The notes: a model not told the origin generated them from the letters alone. Counted from the first letter of the stretch, positions 7,439-15,945 are shown. The stretch is 48,285 nucleotides of DNA from Bacteroidaceae bacterium (GCA_016280445.1 JAEEGS010000019.1:1-48285); one strand, 5' to 3'. Made by a program: numbers and translations.

Positions 7439-7873
7439 TCATCTTTTCCCCTTAAAAAACGACTTCATCAGTTGGGCACATTCTTCCTCCAGCACACCGC
7501 TCACCACCACTGTCTTCGGATGCAATGCAAGGGGGGCAAAACGCTGGAAACCACGTTTCTCATCGCTCGCACCATAGATTAACCGTCCCAACTGACTCCA
7601 TCCGATGGCACCAGCACACATCACGCAGGGTTCCACCGTCACGTACAAAGTGCATTTGTCAAGATACTTTCCCCCCATCCATTCCGCCGCAGCCGTAATC
7701 GCCTGCATTTCCGCATGGGCAGTCACATCGTGCAGGGTCTCCGTCAGGTTATGCCCCCGACCTATCACCCTGCCATCAGCCACAACTATAGCCCCAATAG
7801 GCACTTCGTCTTGTGCCAACGCCATGCGCGCCTCTTCCAACGCCATGGCCATATATCGTTCATCTGTTGTCAT
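7439..7873 (-). CDS. tadA: tRNA-specific adenosine deaminase
   Basis: A 144-residue cytidine-deaminase-fold protein. Zinc-binding and catalytic residues are His53 and Glu55 (TAHAEMQAI) and Cys83/Cys86 (EPCVMCAGA). The N-terminal helix MALEEARMALAQDEVPIGAI is typical of TadA, which converts adenosine-34 to inosine in tRNA-Arg(ACG). It is the last gene of the minus-strand run birA - queA - Nudix - esterase - tadA, one base after the esterase stop. Both tadA and queA modify the tRNA wobble position, but their pairing here may be chance. Confidence 0.93.
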   Translation of the reverse strand: MTTDERYMAMALEEARMALAQDEVPIGAIVVADGRVIGRGHNLTETLHDVTAHAEMQAITAAAEWMGGKYLDKCTLYVTVEPCVMCAGAIGWSQLGRLIYGASDEKRGFQRFAPLALHPKTVVVSGVLEEECAQLMKSFFKGKR

Positions 7874-7874
7874 C

Positions 7875-9584
7875 TTACTTTTTCAGCAATGCAGCCGCAG
7901 GATGCCCTGCTGCCTTCAAACCTTTAGCCACACTTTTGGCATTGAGTTGCGCCCCCTTGAGGGAAGTGTGCGTATGGTCGTGGTTGAAGTACGCAGCAGC
8001 CTTCTTCTGCCCCATTTTGTCAAGGGCATCAGCTGTGATGTTGTGCACATCAATGAACAAGCATCCTGTTTCTTTCGCCACGTTACGGCACCACGTGCCA
8101 TAGGTCTCATTGCGACGCTCAATGTATTTCTTGCCTTTTTTCTCATTGACAGGATAGACAAAGCCACGGCTATGGCCATTGCCCTCGTGCCACTCGTTAC
8201 GAGGTGTCAACGAAAGAAGAATTGGAGTGGCGCCTTTCTCTTGAGCATCACGTATCATCTTCTTCAGATACCAGCCATAAGAGTAGATGACCTTGTAGAT
8301 GCCGCTACTCTCCATACGATAGACATGACTGGAGTCCTTTGAACAGGCAATCACGCCACGCTCCTTTCCATCCTTGATACCACCAATGTCGTTATGACCA
8401 AACTGAATGAGCACCACATCGCCAGGTTCGAGTGAGTTGTACACCTCTTCCCAACGGTTTTCATCAATGAACGTACGAGAGGAACGCCCTGCCTTTGCCT
8501 GATTCTGGAAAACACATTTGGTGGAGTCGAACACCGTGTAACCCTGGCTGCCCCAACCCCACATACCATCAGGATTAAGATCCTCGTTCTTTCCAGTAGA
8601 GTCGCCACAGAGGAAGACCACCGGCTTACCCTTCTTGCGCGCCTGGTCGCAACGTTTCGGGATGATTTTATCGTTGAAGTACGCCTTCAACGGCTGCACC
8701 TGAGGGTCAGTGGAGAGAAGAATGCCTTCAGCAGCACTGGCAGCATTCATACGAGCTCCATAAGCTGAGGTGTGGATTTTGTCAAGATAGAAGTGGTAAT
8801 CGGTCTTCCAAGGGCCGTATGCCTCCAACTTGGTGGCAGAGATGTCGTTCAGGTCGATGACGGGCACATTCATCTCCTGGCCAATGGCAAAGATGGCAGG
8901 CGTGAAGTCGGTGAGTTTGCGCTGAATCCTCATGGGATCATTCTCCTCGTAGTCGTTACGAGGAGTCAACGTGAAGAGAATGGGAGTGGCGCCTTTGGCA
9001 CGAATTTCGTTAATGAAACGACGTGTGTAACCACCAAAGGTATATACCGTCTCTTGCTGTTTGGTCACCTTATTATAAATGGAGATAGAATCTTCCTTCA
9101 CTTCCAATTTGTCGTCAGGACGGTAAGAGGAACGTGCACGGATGGAATCGATGGGACCATTGTCGTTATGTCCAAGTTCCAGAAACACATAGTCACCCTT
9201 CTGTACAGCACTGAGCACAGGCTTCCACAACATATTGTAGAAAGTGCGGGGCGATGTGCCGCCAAGCGCATGGTTCTCCACCGTGATTTTATCTTCATCA
9301 TAGTATTCATGAGCATAAAAGCCCCAGCCCCATTGACCGTTGCTGCCATTGCCGAGAGTGCCTGTACGCATAGTGCTGTTGCCGATGAGGAATAGCACTG
9401 GATTGTTGCCCTTACGGCTACTGCCAGGAACAGGACGTGCCTGATTGGCAATCTCGATGGAGTCAGCCGTCAGGTCTCTCACACCGTTGATGTCGACCCA
9501 GATGTCGCGCTGAGCATGGAGAATTGGAGAATTGAAGAATTGAAGAATTGAAGTTGTCAGTAGGATTGTCAGTAACTTTTTCAT
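7875..9584 (-). CDS. Secreted tandem SGNH (CE12-like) carbohydrate esterase
   Basis: A 569-residue protein with a signal peptide (cleavage near residue 25) and two successive SGNH hydrolase domains resembling rhamnogalacturonan acetylesterases (CE12). Domain 1, about residues 60-295, has block I as GNST (Ser70), GHND at 138-141 and the Asp268/His271 pair (LDKIHTS). Domain 2, about 320-560, has a canonical GDST (Ser329), GHND at 396-399 and Asp536/His539 (HDHTHTS). Both catalytic sets are present, but domain 1 has Asn in place of the usual Asp next to the nucleophile. It likely removes acetyl groups from pectin in the periplasm. Part of the signal peptide is encoded by an octamer tandem repeat. 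Confidence 0.85.
   Translation of the reverse strand: MKKLLTILLTTSILQFFNSPILHAQRDIWVDINGVRDLTADSIEIANQARPVPGSSRKGNNPVLFLIGNSTMRTGTLGNGSNGQWGWGFYAHEYYDEDKITVENHALGGTSPRTFYNMLWKPVLSAVQKGDYVFLELGHNDNGPIDSIRARSSYRPDDKLEVKEDSISIYNKVTKQQETVYTFGGYTRRFINEIRAKGATPILFTLTPRNDYEENDPMRIQRKLTDFTPAIFAIGQEMNVPVIDLNDISATKLEAYGPWKTDYHFYLDKIHTSAYGARMNAASAAEGILLSTDPQVQPLKAYFNDKIIPKRCDQARKKGKPVVFLCGDSTGKNEDLNPDGMWGWGSQGYTVFDSTKCVFQNQAKAGRSSRTFIDENRWEEVYNSLEPGDVVLIQFGHNDIGGIKDGKERGVIACSKDSSHVYRMESSGIYKVIYSYGWYLKKMIRDAQEKGATPILLSLTPRNEWHEGNGHSRGFVYPVNEKKGKKYIERRNETYGTWCRNVAKETGCLFIDVHNITADALDKMGQKKAAAYFNHDHTHTSLKGAQLNAKSVAKGLKAAGHPAAALLKK
9521..9552. repeat. Four 8-bp tandem repeats within the esterase signal-peptide region
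   Basis: GAATTGGA followed by three copies of GAATTGAA lies inside the 5' end of the tandem esterase gene, encoding part of its signal peptide (ILQFFNSPIL). A related run of TTCAATTC-like units lies between two genes at 33353-33393. Confidence 0.75.
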
Positions 9585-9596
9585 AATAGGCTATCA

Positions 9597-10106
9597 TTAT
9601 ATCAGTGATATGAGTTGTACACGTTGTAGTTCACTCTCGAAATTGGGCGTGAAGATTCCCTTGCCAAGGTTCTCCTTCACCTCTTGAGGTGTCCAGAAAC
9701 GTCCACCATCAAGTTCTTCGGAAGGATTCACGGTGCCATCATACACGGTCTTGAAGACAAAGACAAGCTCCTTCTCACGATTACTTTCGAAAACATATTG
9801 AGTGATGCGTTCTGGCGTGAAATCGGTGATGCCCAATTCTTCACGCACCTCACGTCTCAAGGCATCATCTATGCATTCACCAAGGTCGACATGACCACCC
9901 ACAGCCGTGTCCCACTTACCAGGTTGGATGTCCTTCCAATCAGGACGTTTCTGCAAGTAGAGTTCACCTTGGCTGTTGAACACATGTAGATGCACCACTG
10001 GATGCAGGAGTTTGCTGCCATCATGGCATTCGCCACGTGTGGCGGCACCGACGATGTTGCCGTCTTCATCCACAACGGGGAACATTTCTTGGTTATTATC
10101 TTTCAT
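9597..10106 (-). CDS. Nudix hydrolase
   Basis: A 169-residue Nudix protein. The Nudix box starts at GGHVDLGEC and continues IDDALRREVREELGI, matching G-x5-E-x7-REUXEEXGU with all metal-binding glutamates. The N-terminal part (MFPVVDEDGNIVGAATRGEC) and the HPVVHLHVFNSQGELYLQKR segment resemble the IPP-isomerase-like YfcD group, whose substrates are not firmly known. It lies 4 bp after queA and 12 bp before the esterase. It could be a house-cleaning pyrophosphatase. Confidence 0.85.
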   Translation of the reverse strand: MKDNNQEMFPVVDEDGNIVGAATRGECHDGSKLLHPVVHLHVFNSQGELYLQKRPDWKDIQPGKWDTAVGGHVDLGECIDDALRREVREELGITDFTPERITQYVFESNREKELVFVFKTVYDGTVNPSEELDGGRFWTPQEVKENLGKGIFTPNFESELQRVQLISLI

Positions 10107-10110
10107 TGTT

Positions 10111-11334
10111 TCAAGGAATTAAGAGGGATGAATCGCCATAACTAAGGAAACGGAAATCGTGCGAGAGGGCATAATCATACACCTTCTTCCAGTCACCCTT
10201 CAAAAAGGCGGACACCAACAGCAACAACGTAGATTGTGGCTGATGGAAATTGGTGACCATGCGACGAACAATGTGGTATTCGTAACCAGGAGCGATGATG
10301 ATTTGGGTTGAGGAGTGGAGAACATCCAGATGGTGCTTGTCCATATAGGCAAGGAGAGCCTGGAGAGAATCGACAGTTGACAATACGCCATTGACTGTTT
10401 CATAGGGCATCCATTGGGGAACGTGCAGTTCCTCCTTCCCCTGAGCAGCCAAAATGCCCATGTAGTAAAGGCTTTCGAGGGTGCGCACACTGGTGGTGCC
10501 CACCGCAATGGCCTCCCCTCCATGCACAATCAACTTCTCAATAGTCTGACGGTGCACGGCAATATGCTCCGTATGCATATCGTGGCCACCTATCTCCTCA
10601 CTCTTCACTGGCTTGAACGTGCCTGCTCCCACATGGAGCGTCAACTCCTCACGATCGATACCCGCCTCATCCAATGCCTTAAGCACACGCTCCGTGAAGT
10701 GCAACCCTGCTGTCGGAGCCGCCACCGAACCCTTGATTTTGGAATAGACCGTTTGGTAGGTGCGCTTGTCACTCTCTTGTGTCTCTCGGTTCAGATAGGG
10801 AGGAATGGGCAATTCGCCCACCGCATCCAGCAGTTCCGCCCACGTGTAATTGCCATCCCACGTAAACGAAATGACATGGGAGGTACCATGAACGCCTTTC
10901 CGCTCACATGCCAATGTCACCTGCACCCCATCGGGCATCTCAATCTCACGAAAGAGTTTACCCTCCTTCCATTTCTTCAGATTGCCCACCAGACAGTACC
11001 ACTGCACACTCCCCTTCTGAGAGAAGTTCAGTTGATAGTCGTTCGGAACGGCCGGTTCGAGGCAGAACACTTCAATCAGCGCTCCCTGCACCCCATCATT
11101 CGATTGCTTGCGGAAGTGCAGACGTGCTTGTATGACCTTCGTATTATTGAAAACCATCAGTGCACCTGATGGCAGATACTTAGGCAGAGAAGTAAAAACA
11201 TCTTCGCTTACTTCTCCATGTTGGTAGATGAGCAACTTGCTGGCATCACGCTCCGCCAATGGAAACTTGGCGATGCGTTCGTCAGGCAAGTCGTAATTAT
11301 ATTCAGCAATATGTATATTCTTCGGACTCAGCAT
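10111..11334 (-). CDS. queA: S-adenosylmethionine:tRNA ribosyltransferase-isomerase
   Basis: This protein of about 407 residues has the QueA landmarks: an N-terminal YDLPDERIAKFPLAERDASK segment, MVFNNTKVIQARL, GSVAAPTAGLHFT, the ELTLHVGAGTFKPV strand and TNFHQPQSTLLLLVSAF. The enzyme transfers the ribosyl group of SAM to 7-aminomethyl-deazaguanine in tRNA, giving epoxyqueuosine. The family's typical length is about 345; the extra length comes mainly from longer middle loops around residues 90-160. The ATG at 11334 is preferred over an in-frame TTG two codons upstream. It follows birA by 10 bp. Confidence 0.93.
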   Translation of the reverse strand: MLSPKNIHIAEYNYDLPDERIAKFPLAERDASKLLIYQHGEVSEDVFTSLPKYLPSGALMVFNNTKVIQARLHFRKQSNDGVQGALIEVFCLEPAVPNDYQLNFSQKGSVQWYCLVGNLKKWKEGKLFREIEMPDGVQVTLACERKGVHGTSHVISFTWDGNYTWAELLDAVGELPIPPYLNRETQESDKRTYQTVYSKIKGSVAAPTAGLHFTERVLKALDEAGIDREELTLHVGAGTFKPVKSEEIGGHDMHTEHIAVHRQTIEKLIVHGGEAIAVGTTSVRTLESLYYMGILAAQGKEELHVPQWMPYETVNGVLSTVDSLQALLAYMDKHHLDVLHSSTQIIIAPGYEYHIVRRMVTNFHQPQSTLLLLVSAFLKGDWKKVYDYALSHDFRFLSYGDSSLLIP

Positions 11335-11344
11335 CTTCAATTGT

Positions 11345-12115
11345 TCAATCTCTTAAAAACTGCACTTCTTTCAACTCATAACGGACCACGTTGCCGTTCT
11401 CGAAACGGAGCAGCAGGTGTCCCGTCGGTTCCACTCCCGCCATCTCAGCCATAAACTCCCCTCGCACATCACGGTAACGGTGCATACCCTCGCGGCGATA
11501 CAAGTGACTCATGTATAACTGAAGCACCTCCTCACCCCCGCTTTCCAGTTGTTTGTAATAAGTCTGAAAGTGGTTGATGATGGACAGCAAGATGGTCTCC
11601 CTGTCATGCTCACGTCCCGTCAGCAGTTGCAACGACGTCGGGTTGGGCGCATCGCTTCTGAACACGGCCTGGTTGATGTTGACACCCACACCTATGATGC
11701 AGTTGGAGATAGTCTTACCCTGCAGGTCGCACTCGATGAGCGTTCCACTGATTTTTCGGTCACCCACATAGATGTCGTTAGGCCACTTCACCGTCACATC
11801 CTCCACATATTGAGACAGCGTTTCACGGATAGACACAGCCATGCACTGCGATAACAGAAACTGCTGCGAAGCAACCACAAATTCAGGATGGCAAAGCAAG
11901 GAGAACGTGAGATTCTTTCCTCGCTCAGCCTCCCACGAGTTGCCTCGCTGACCACGTCCACCGGTTTGTTCATCGGCCACCACAACTGTAAAGCCTGGCA
12001 ATGACGAGGCTGACACTACGCTCCCCGTGCTCTCCTCTGCCAGCATCTCACGAACGAAAGAGTTGGTGGAATCGACTGTTGGAAGGTTGATACGAGAAAT
12101 GGGCTCCATGCGCAT
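11345..12115 (-). CDS. birA: Biotin-[acetyl-CoA-carboxylase] ligase, without the DNA-binding domain
   Basis: A 256-residue biotin protein ligase with the biotin/ATP loop GGRGQRGNSWEAERGKNLTF, the KWPNDIYV catalytic lysine motif, KISGTLIE and the GVGVNINQ segment. It attaches biotin to the carrier protein of biotin-dependent carboxylases through biotinyl-AMP. There is no N-terminal helix-turn-helix, so it is a group I ligase without repressor function. The C-terminal SH3-like part (GMHRYRDVRGEFMAEMAGVEP) is present. First gene of the five-gene minus-strand run; its -7 box is at 12125-12133. Confidence 0.92.
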   Translation of the reverse strand: MRMEPISRINLPTVDSTNSFVREMLAEESTGSVVSASSLPGFTVVVADEQTGGRGQRGNSWEAERGKNLTFSLLCHPEFVVASQQFLLSQCMAVSIRETLSQYVEDVTVKWPNDIYVGDRKISGTLIECDLQGKTISNCIIGVGVNINQAVFRSDAPNPTSLQLLTGREHDRETILLSIINHFQTYYKQLESGGEEVLQLYMSHLYRREGMHRYRDVRGEFMAEMAGVEPTGHLLLRFENGNVVRYELKEVQFLRD

Positions 12116-12124
12116 ATTTTTCTT

Positions 12125-12133
12125 GCAAAGTTA
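12125..12133 (-). promoter_or_regulatory. -7 box for the birA operon
   Basis: TAACTTTGC on the minus strand, 10 bases upstream of the birA ATG at 12115. No good -33 box is seen. The leader would be very short. Confidence 0.45.
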
Positions 12134-12203
12134 ATGCAAAAAGGGCAAAAAAGCCCTTGAAGAGACACAAATTTCATTGTTGTACGAGAAAAAAACGCAT
12201 TTT

Positions 12204-12237
12204 TTTGTTTTTTTCACAAACTATTCCCTACATTTGC
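12204..12237 (+). promoter_or_regulatory. Bacteroidetes-type promoter for the histidine kinase operon
   Basis: TTTG at 12204-12207 and TACATTTGC at 12229-12237 are separated by 21 bp. Both match the consensus. Transcription would start near 12243, about 50 bases before the ATG at 12294. Confidence 0.7.
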
Positions 12238-12293
12238 CATCCGATTGTGGGGAACACCCATTATCTTCACCTTATTAACCTCCATTGATTCAC

Positions 12294-14123
12294 ATGCGGC
12301 TCAGTCGTATCGTCATACTAACCATCGTCTTTCTCCTACCTGCATTGCTCTTTGCACAAAACAAGAATTACAGCAAGAAGGAGGTGGATGCCATGCTGGA
12401 CATGCTGGACAGCGCTGTCGTTCATAAAAAGGAATATCAGCAGCAACGACAGCAGCGTATCGACAGCATCGAGCACGTAGTTAACACGTGCCCACCTGAC
12501 CTCTATGTGGATAACTGCAAGGAACTCTACAGCGCCTTGAGCGACTATGATGGAAGGCGTTCGCTCAAAGCACTCGAACGCATCGAGAAGACCAATGCTT
12601 ACCAAGAAGACAAAGTTCTCCAGACTTGGGTGCTGCTGAACCAATCAAGGGTGTACGCCATTATGGGACTCTACCACAATGCTAACGGCATCACCAACAG
12701 AATCGACCCAAAGGAACTCACGCCCGAAGAACAGCAGCACTATTACATCATTTGTTTGCGAAACATTGAGAACATCTCCGATTACCTGTCCGACATCAGT
12801 GTGGTACAGGACGAAGAAAGAAACCGCATCGCCTACTACGACAAAATTATAGAACTGGGCCTCGACGAGGTCATGGCCCATTTGATGTTGGCCAGCAAGG
12901 AGATTGAGTTGCACCGTCCCGAAGGTGCATTACTGGCTCTTGCGCGCATCAACACCCCCCAGAAAGGAAGGCGCCTCATCTACCAGTTGCTGACCCTCGC
13001 ATCTATTTACGAACAAAAAGGCAACCGTCAGAACCAAATCTACTATCTCGCCCAAGCGGCCATTGAGAATGTCCAGAGCGGCACCACCGAATACATTGCG
13101 CTGGCGCGTCTGGTACATGTGCTCTATGCTTATGAAGATGGCGACTATGTCGACCGAGCCTACGTCTACCTCATGTGTATGATGGAAGACGCTAATGCCT
13201 ACCCTTCACGCAGCCTCTCACTCGACGTTTCACGCTATTTCCCCATCATCAACCGTGCTTACAACCACCACCACGCAGACGAGGAAAAATCTGAAAAGAC
13301 AAAACGTCAGTCACTGATCATCACATTCGCCCTGCTGGCACTCACCCTTGCCGTTTCCTTCTATTTAGGATGGCACCAGAACAACGCTGCAAAGGAAAAG
13401 AAACGTGCTGACCAGTTGCAGAAGGCATTGGATCAAGCCACCATCGCTGACCGCGTGAAGACGGTCTTCATCCAGAATATGCGACACGAGATTCGTACAC
13501 CGCTCAATGCCATCATGGGCTTCGCACAACTCATGTCAAACGACCTTTCTCATGAAGAAAGAGCCCTCTACCAAAGCTATATACAAGAGAGCAATGACCA
13601 CCTCCTCGCCACCCTCGACGACATCATCGATGTGAGCAACATGGAAGTGGGCACCTTCAACTTCCATTTCGAGAATTTCGACATCGACACACTCTGCTAT
13701 GAACGCATGGAAACCGCACGGGAACAGCTGGTGGCAGGAGTGGAATTCAACTATCAGCCGCTACAGTCAGGGCTCCAACTCTATTCAGACCAGAAGCGCG
13801 TGGGCCAGGTACTTCACAACCTTCTCTCCAACGCCTGCAAGAACACTACCGAAGGTTCCATCACCCTGAGTGTGGCACACCAAATCGCCAACGACAGCAT
13901 TGAATTTGTCGTGACCGATACCGGGCCAGGCATCCCGCCCGAGAAGACGGATGTCATCTTTGAGCACTTCGAGAAACTGGACCACTACAGCCCAGGTCTT
14001 GGTCTCGGACTCTATGTGTGTCGCCTCATCGCACGTGCCTTGGGCGGCGACATCTACCTCGACACTAGCTACACAAAAGGGGCGCGCTTCGTCTTCACGG
14101 TGCCCAACAAGGATATCGAATGA
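12294..14123 (+). CDS. Membrane sensor histidine kinase with a helical-repeat periplasmic domain
   Basis: A 609-residue kinase. Residues 1-21 are a signal peptide; about 30-330 is an alpha-helical, TPR-like periplasmic region; 340-358 is a membrane helix; a short coiled coil follows. The dimerisation domain has an intact phospho-acceptor His398 (NMRHEIRTPLNAIMGF), and the ATPase domain has the N box (VLHNLLSNACKN), DTGPGIPPE and GLGLGLYVC. No receiver domain is attached and no response regulator gene lies nearby, so it is an orphan kinase. An in-frame TTG three codons upstream is less likely than this ATG. The gene overlaps the next by ATGA, so translation is probably coupled. Confidence 0.88.
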   Translation: MRLSRIVILTIVFLLPALLFAQNKNYSKKEVDAMLDMLDSAVVHKKEYQQQRQQRIDSIEHVVNTCPPDLYVDNCKELYSALSDYDGRRSLKALERIEKTNAYQEDKVLQTWVLLNQSRVYAIMGLYHNANGITNRIDPKELTPEEQQHYYIICLRNIENISDYLSDISVVQDEERNRIAYYDKIIELGLDEVMAHLMLASKEIELHRPEGALLALARINTPQKGRRLIYQLLTLASIYEQKGNRQNQIYYLAQAAIENVQSGTTEYIALARLVHVLYAYEDGDYVDRAYVYLMCMMEDANAYPSRSLSLDVSRYFPIINRAYNHHHADEEKSEKTKRQSLIITFALLALTLAVSFYLGWHQNNAAKEKKRADQLQKALDQATIADRVKTVFIQNMRHEIRTPLNAIMGFAQLMSNDLSHEERALYQSYIQESNDHLLATLDDIIDVSNMEVGTFNFHFENFDIDTLCYERMETAREQLVAGVEFNYQPLQSGLQLYSDQKRVGQVLHNLLSNACKNTTEGSITLSVAHQIANDSIEFVVTDTGPGIPPEKTDVIFEHFEKLDHYSPGLGLGLYVCRLIARALGGDIYLDTSYTKGARFVFTVPNKDIE

Positions 14124-14560
14124 ATCTGCGCCGCACCACACACCTCATCCTCACCTCCATGAGCCGTGCCGCCCATCGGCGCGGATTTGGTGTGCAGTCG
14201 CCTTGGGCCTACGAACTCATCCGCGACGTGCTCTTCGAGCCACTCCCTTACTACGCCTACAGGGAGCAGCAACTCCACACCCCTTTGCAGCAGCAGCTCT
14301 TCCGCATCCGCAACCACTTCCAAGGGAACCCCATCGTCATTATTGACGAGAAGGGAGAAGCAGCCCAGTCGCACTATGAGGACACACTGCGTCACCTCAC
14401 AGACGACACCATCCTTATCCTTGAACACACCCACGACGAGAACGCATCGTTGTGGAACCACATTGTGTGTGACCCGCGCGCCATCACCACCTTCGACATG
14501 GGTAAGCGAGGCATGGTCACCTTCGACAAAAAACGCATCAAACAAAACTACCTCCTATGA
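14120..14560 (+). CDS. Shortened methyltransferase-like protein of the HRGFGVxSP family
   Basis: The N-terminus (HRRGFGVQSPWAYELIRDVL, then PLPYYAYREQQ) resembles Bacteroidetes SAM-dependent methyltransferase-like proteins of roughly 230-260 residues. The C-terminal part (a YEDTLRHLTDDTILILEHTHDE-like segment, then FDMGKRGMVTFDKKRIKQ) resembles the end of the same family. The middle is compressed: this protein has only 146 residues and shows no glycine-rich SAM-binding motif. I infer a paralog that kept the ends of the fold and lost the Rossmann core, and is therefore probably not a methyltransferase. It overlaps both neighbours by ATGA. Confidence 0.6.
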   Translation: MNLRRTTHLILTSMSRAAHRRGFGVQSPWAYELIRDVLFEPLPYYAYREQQLHTPLQQQLFRIRNHFQGNPIVIIDEKGEAAQSHYEDTLRHLTDDTILILEHTHDENASLWNHIVCDPRAITTFDMGKRGMVTFDKKRIKQNYLL

Positions 14561-15111
14561 AGATCTACACACGCACAGGCGACCAAGGCCAGACCTCCCT
14601 TGTGGGAGGACAGCGAGTGAGCAAAACCTGCGCACGGCTTGAGTCCTACGGTACCGTCGACGAACTCTGCTCCCACATCGGACTGCTCATCACGTATTGC
14701 ACCGATCAGCACGACCGTGAATTTCTCACCGACATACAAAACAGCCTCTTTGTGGTGGGAGGCTATTTGGCCACCGACAACAGCCAGCGCGACGTGCGCC
14801 CAGGCAATATCGTCACCCCAGAGATGGTGACCGCCATCGAGGAACAAATTGACAGCATCAACGCCACACTCCCACCCTTCCGCCACTTCATCCTGCCCGG
14901 AGGATGCCGAGCCGCTGCCCAATGCCACGTTTGCCGCACCGTGTGCCGCCGAGCCGAACGCCGCATCCTCGCCCTATGCGAAGAAGGAGCGACTGTCGAC
15001 ACACTAGTCATCGCCTACATCAACCGCCTCAGCGATTACCTTTTTGTCTTGGCACGGAAACTCAATGCCGATGAGAACCACCCCGAAGTCATCTGGCAAC
15101 GGAAGACTTAA
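14557..15111 (+). CDS. PduO-type ATP:cob(I)alamin adenosyltransferase
   Basis: A 184-residue protein starting MKIYTRTGDQGQTSLVGG, the ATP-binding N-terminal motif of PduO/MMAB-type adenosyltransferases, with SYGTVDELCSHIG, the FILPGG segment and the C-terminal active-site helix CHVCRTVCRRAERR. It makes adenosylcobalamin from reduced cobalamin. Cobalamin-dependent enzymes are common in Bacteroidales, which import corrinoids. It is the last gene of the kinase operon; the functional link to the kinase is not evident. Confidence 0.9.
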   Translation: MKIYTRTGDQGQTSLVGGQRVSKTCARLESYGTVDELCSHIGLLITYCTDQHDREFLTDIQNSLFVVGGYLATDNSQRDVRPGNIVTPEMVTAIEEQIDSINATLPPFRHFILPGGCRAAAQCHVCRTVCRRAERRILALCEEGATVDTLVIAYINRLSDYLFVLARKLNADENHPEVIWQRKT

Positions 15112-15173
15112 CATTGCTCCACCTAGCAAGTCGCAGGACAGTCACCCATACATCATAAAAAAAGTGCGTTTTA

Positions 15174-15206
15174 TTTTGTATTATGTCCGATTTGTACTAT
15201 CTTTGC
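15174..15206 (+). promoter_or_regulatory. Bacteroidetes-type promoter sharing a spacer motif with the one at 19289
   Basis: TTTTG at 15174-15178 and TATCTTTGC at 15198-15206 with a 19-bp spacer. The spacer contains TGTCCGATTTG, which recurs in the promoter at 19289-19321. The ATG of the downstream small gene is at 15248. Confidence 0.7.
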
Positions 15207-15247
15207 ACGCCAAAAATAATAACACACCAATAAATAAAGACTAAACT

Positions 15248-15469
15248 ATGTATTGGACACTTGAATTAGCATCAAAATTGGAAGACGCTCCTTGGCCAGC
15301 AACCAAGGAAGAACTGATTGACTACGCCACCCGCTCGGGCGCCCCACTTGAAGTGATAGAAAACCTTGAGGAAATCGAGGACGAAGGCGACATCTACGAG
15401 TCCATCGAAGAAATCTGGCCCGATTACCCCTCCAAAGAAGACTTTCTGTGGGACGAGGAGGAGTATTGA
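15248..15469 (+). CDS. Small acidic protein, DUF2795-like
   Basis: A 73-residue, strongly acidic protein (MYWTLELASKLEDAPWPATK, then EELIDYATRSGAPLEVIENL and an acidic C-terminus ending WDEEEY). The pattern WPATKEELIDYATRSGAPLEVIENL resembles the DUF2795 fold found in small Bacteroidetes proteins. It has its own strong promoter (15174-15206) and is followed by the convergent TIGR04076-like gene. Function is unknown; the size, charge and strong promoter suggest an abundant small protein. Confidence 0.8.
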   Translation: MYWTLELASKLEDAPWPATKEELIDYATRSGAPLEVIENLEEIEDEGDIYESIEEIWPDYPSKEDFLWDEEEY

Positions 15470-15492
15470 TATAGGATGCACCTATCAACTCG

Positions 15493-15795
15493 TCACTCCA
15501 ATACCTCTATATAAAAACTGAACGGACGGAAACCGTCGTTGCAACTGATCATCGCACTCTTCGGGTTCTTCATCCAACCATCGTAGAAGTTCCCCTCTCC
15601 TCTGGCCAGAGCCTCTACGAATTCCCGCATAGCATACCAGGCAGCTGGACACATCCCCTCAGGACAGTTGCCCTCCACCGAAATCCATTGTTGCCCCTCC
15701 TTGACATCACAGGTGTGCTCAATGGGGTTCTCATATTTTGCCATTAAGTCAGGATATTCCGTCTGACGGATGGCCGTGATTCTTACTTGATGCAT
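15493..15795 (-). CDS. TIGR04076-like small cysteine-containing protein
   Basis: A 100-residue protein beginning MHQVRITAIRQTEYPDLM. The pattern EGNCPEGMCPAAWYAMREFV, then GWMKNPKSAMISCNDGFRPFSFYIE, matches the small proteins grouped as TIGR04076, whose function is unknown. Conserved cysteines (EHTCD, NCPEGMCP, ISCNDG) could bind metal. The reading frame is open up to 15840, but a -7 box (TAAATTTG, 15828-15835) lies inside that extension, so the ATG at 15795 is chosen. Confidence 0.75.
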   Translation of the reverse strand: MHQVRITAIRQTEYPDLMAKYENPIEHTCDVKEGQQWISVEGNCPEGMCPAAWYAMREFVEALARGEGNFYDGWMKNPKSAMISCNDGFRPFSFYIEVLE

Positions 15796-15827
15796 ACTCC
15801 GTATTGGTATCATTAGGTTGTAGTTTA

Positions 15828-15835
15828 CAAATTTA
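15828..15835 (-). promoter_or_regulatory. -7 box for the TIGR04076-like gene
   Basis: TAAATTTG on the minus strand, 33 bases upstream of the ATG at 15795. The -33 region is weak (a TTG at about 23 bp). Its position rules against the longer open frame. Confidence 0.45.
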
Positions 15836-15945
15836 CTCATTTTTTCAACCTACACGAACAATCCCCCCCAAAAAACGAAAAATTCTGTGATTTCAGTGTA
15901 ATCTAAGCCCCTTTCCCTCAACAGGGAGAGTCGGAGAGGATCTTC

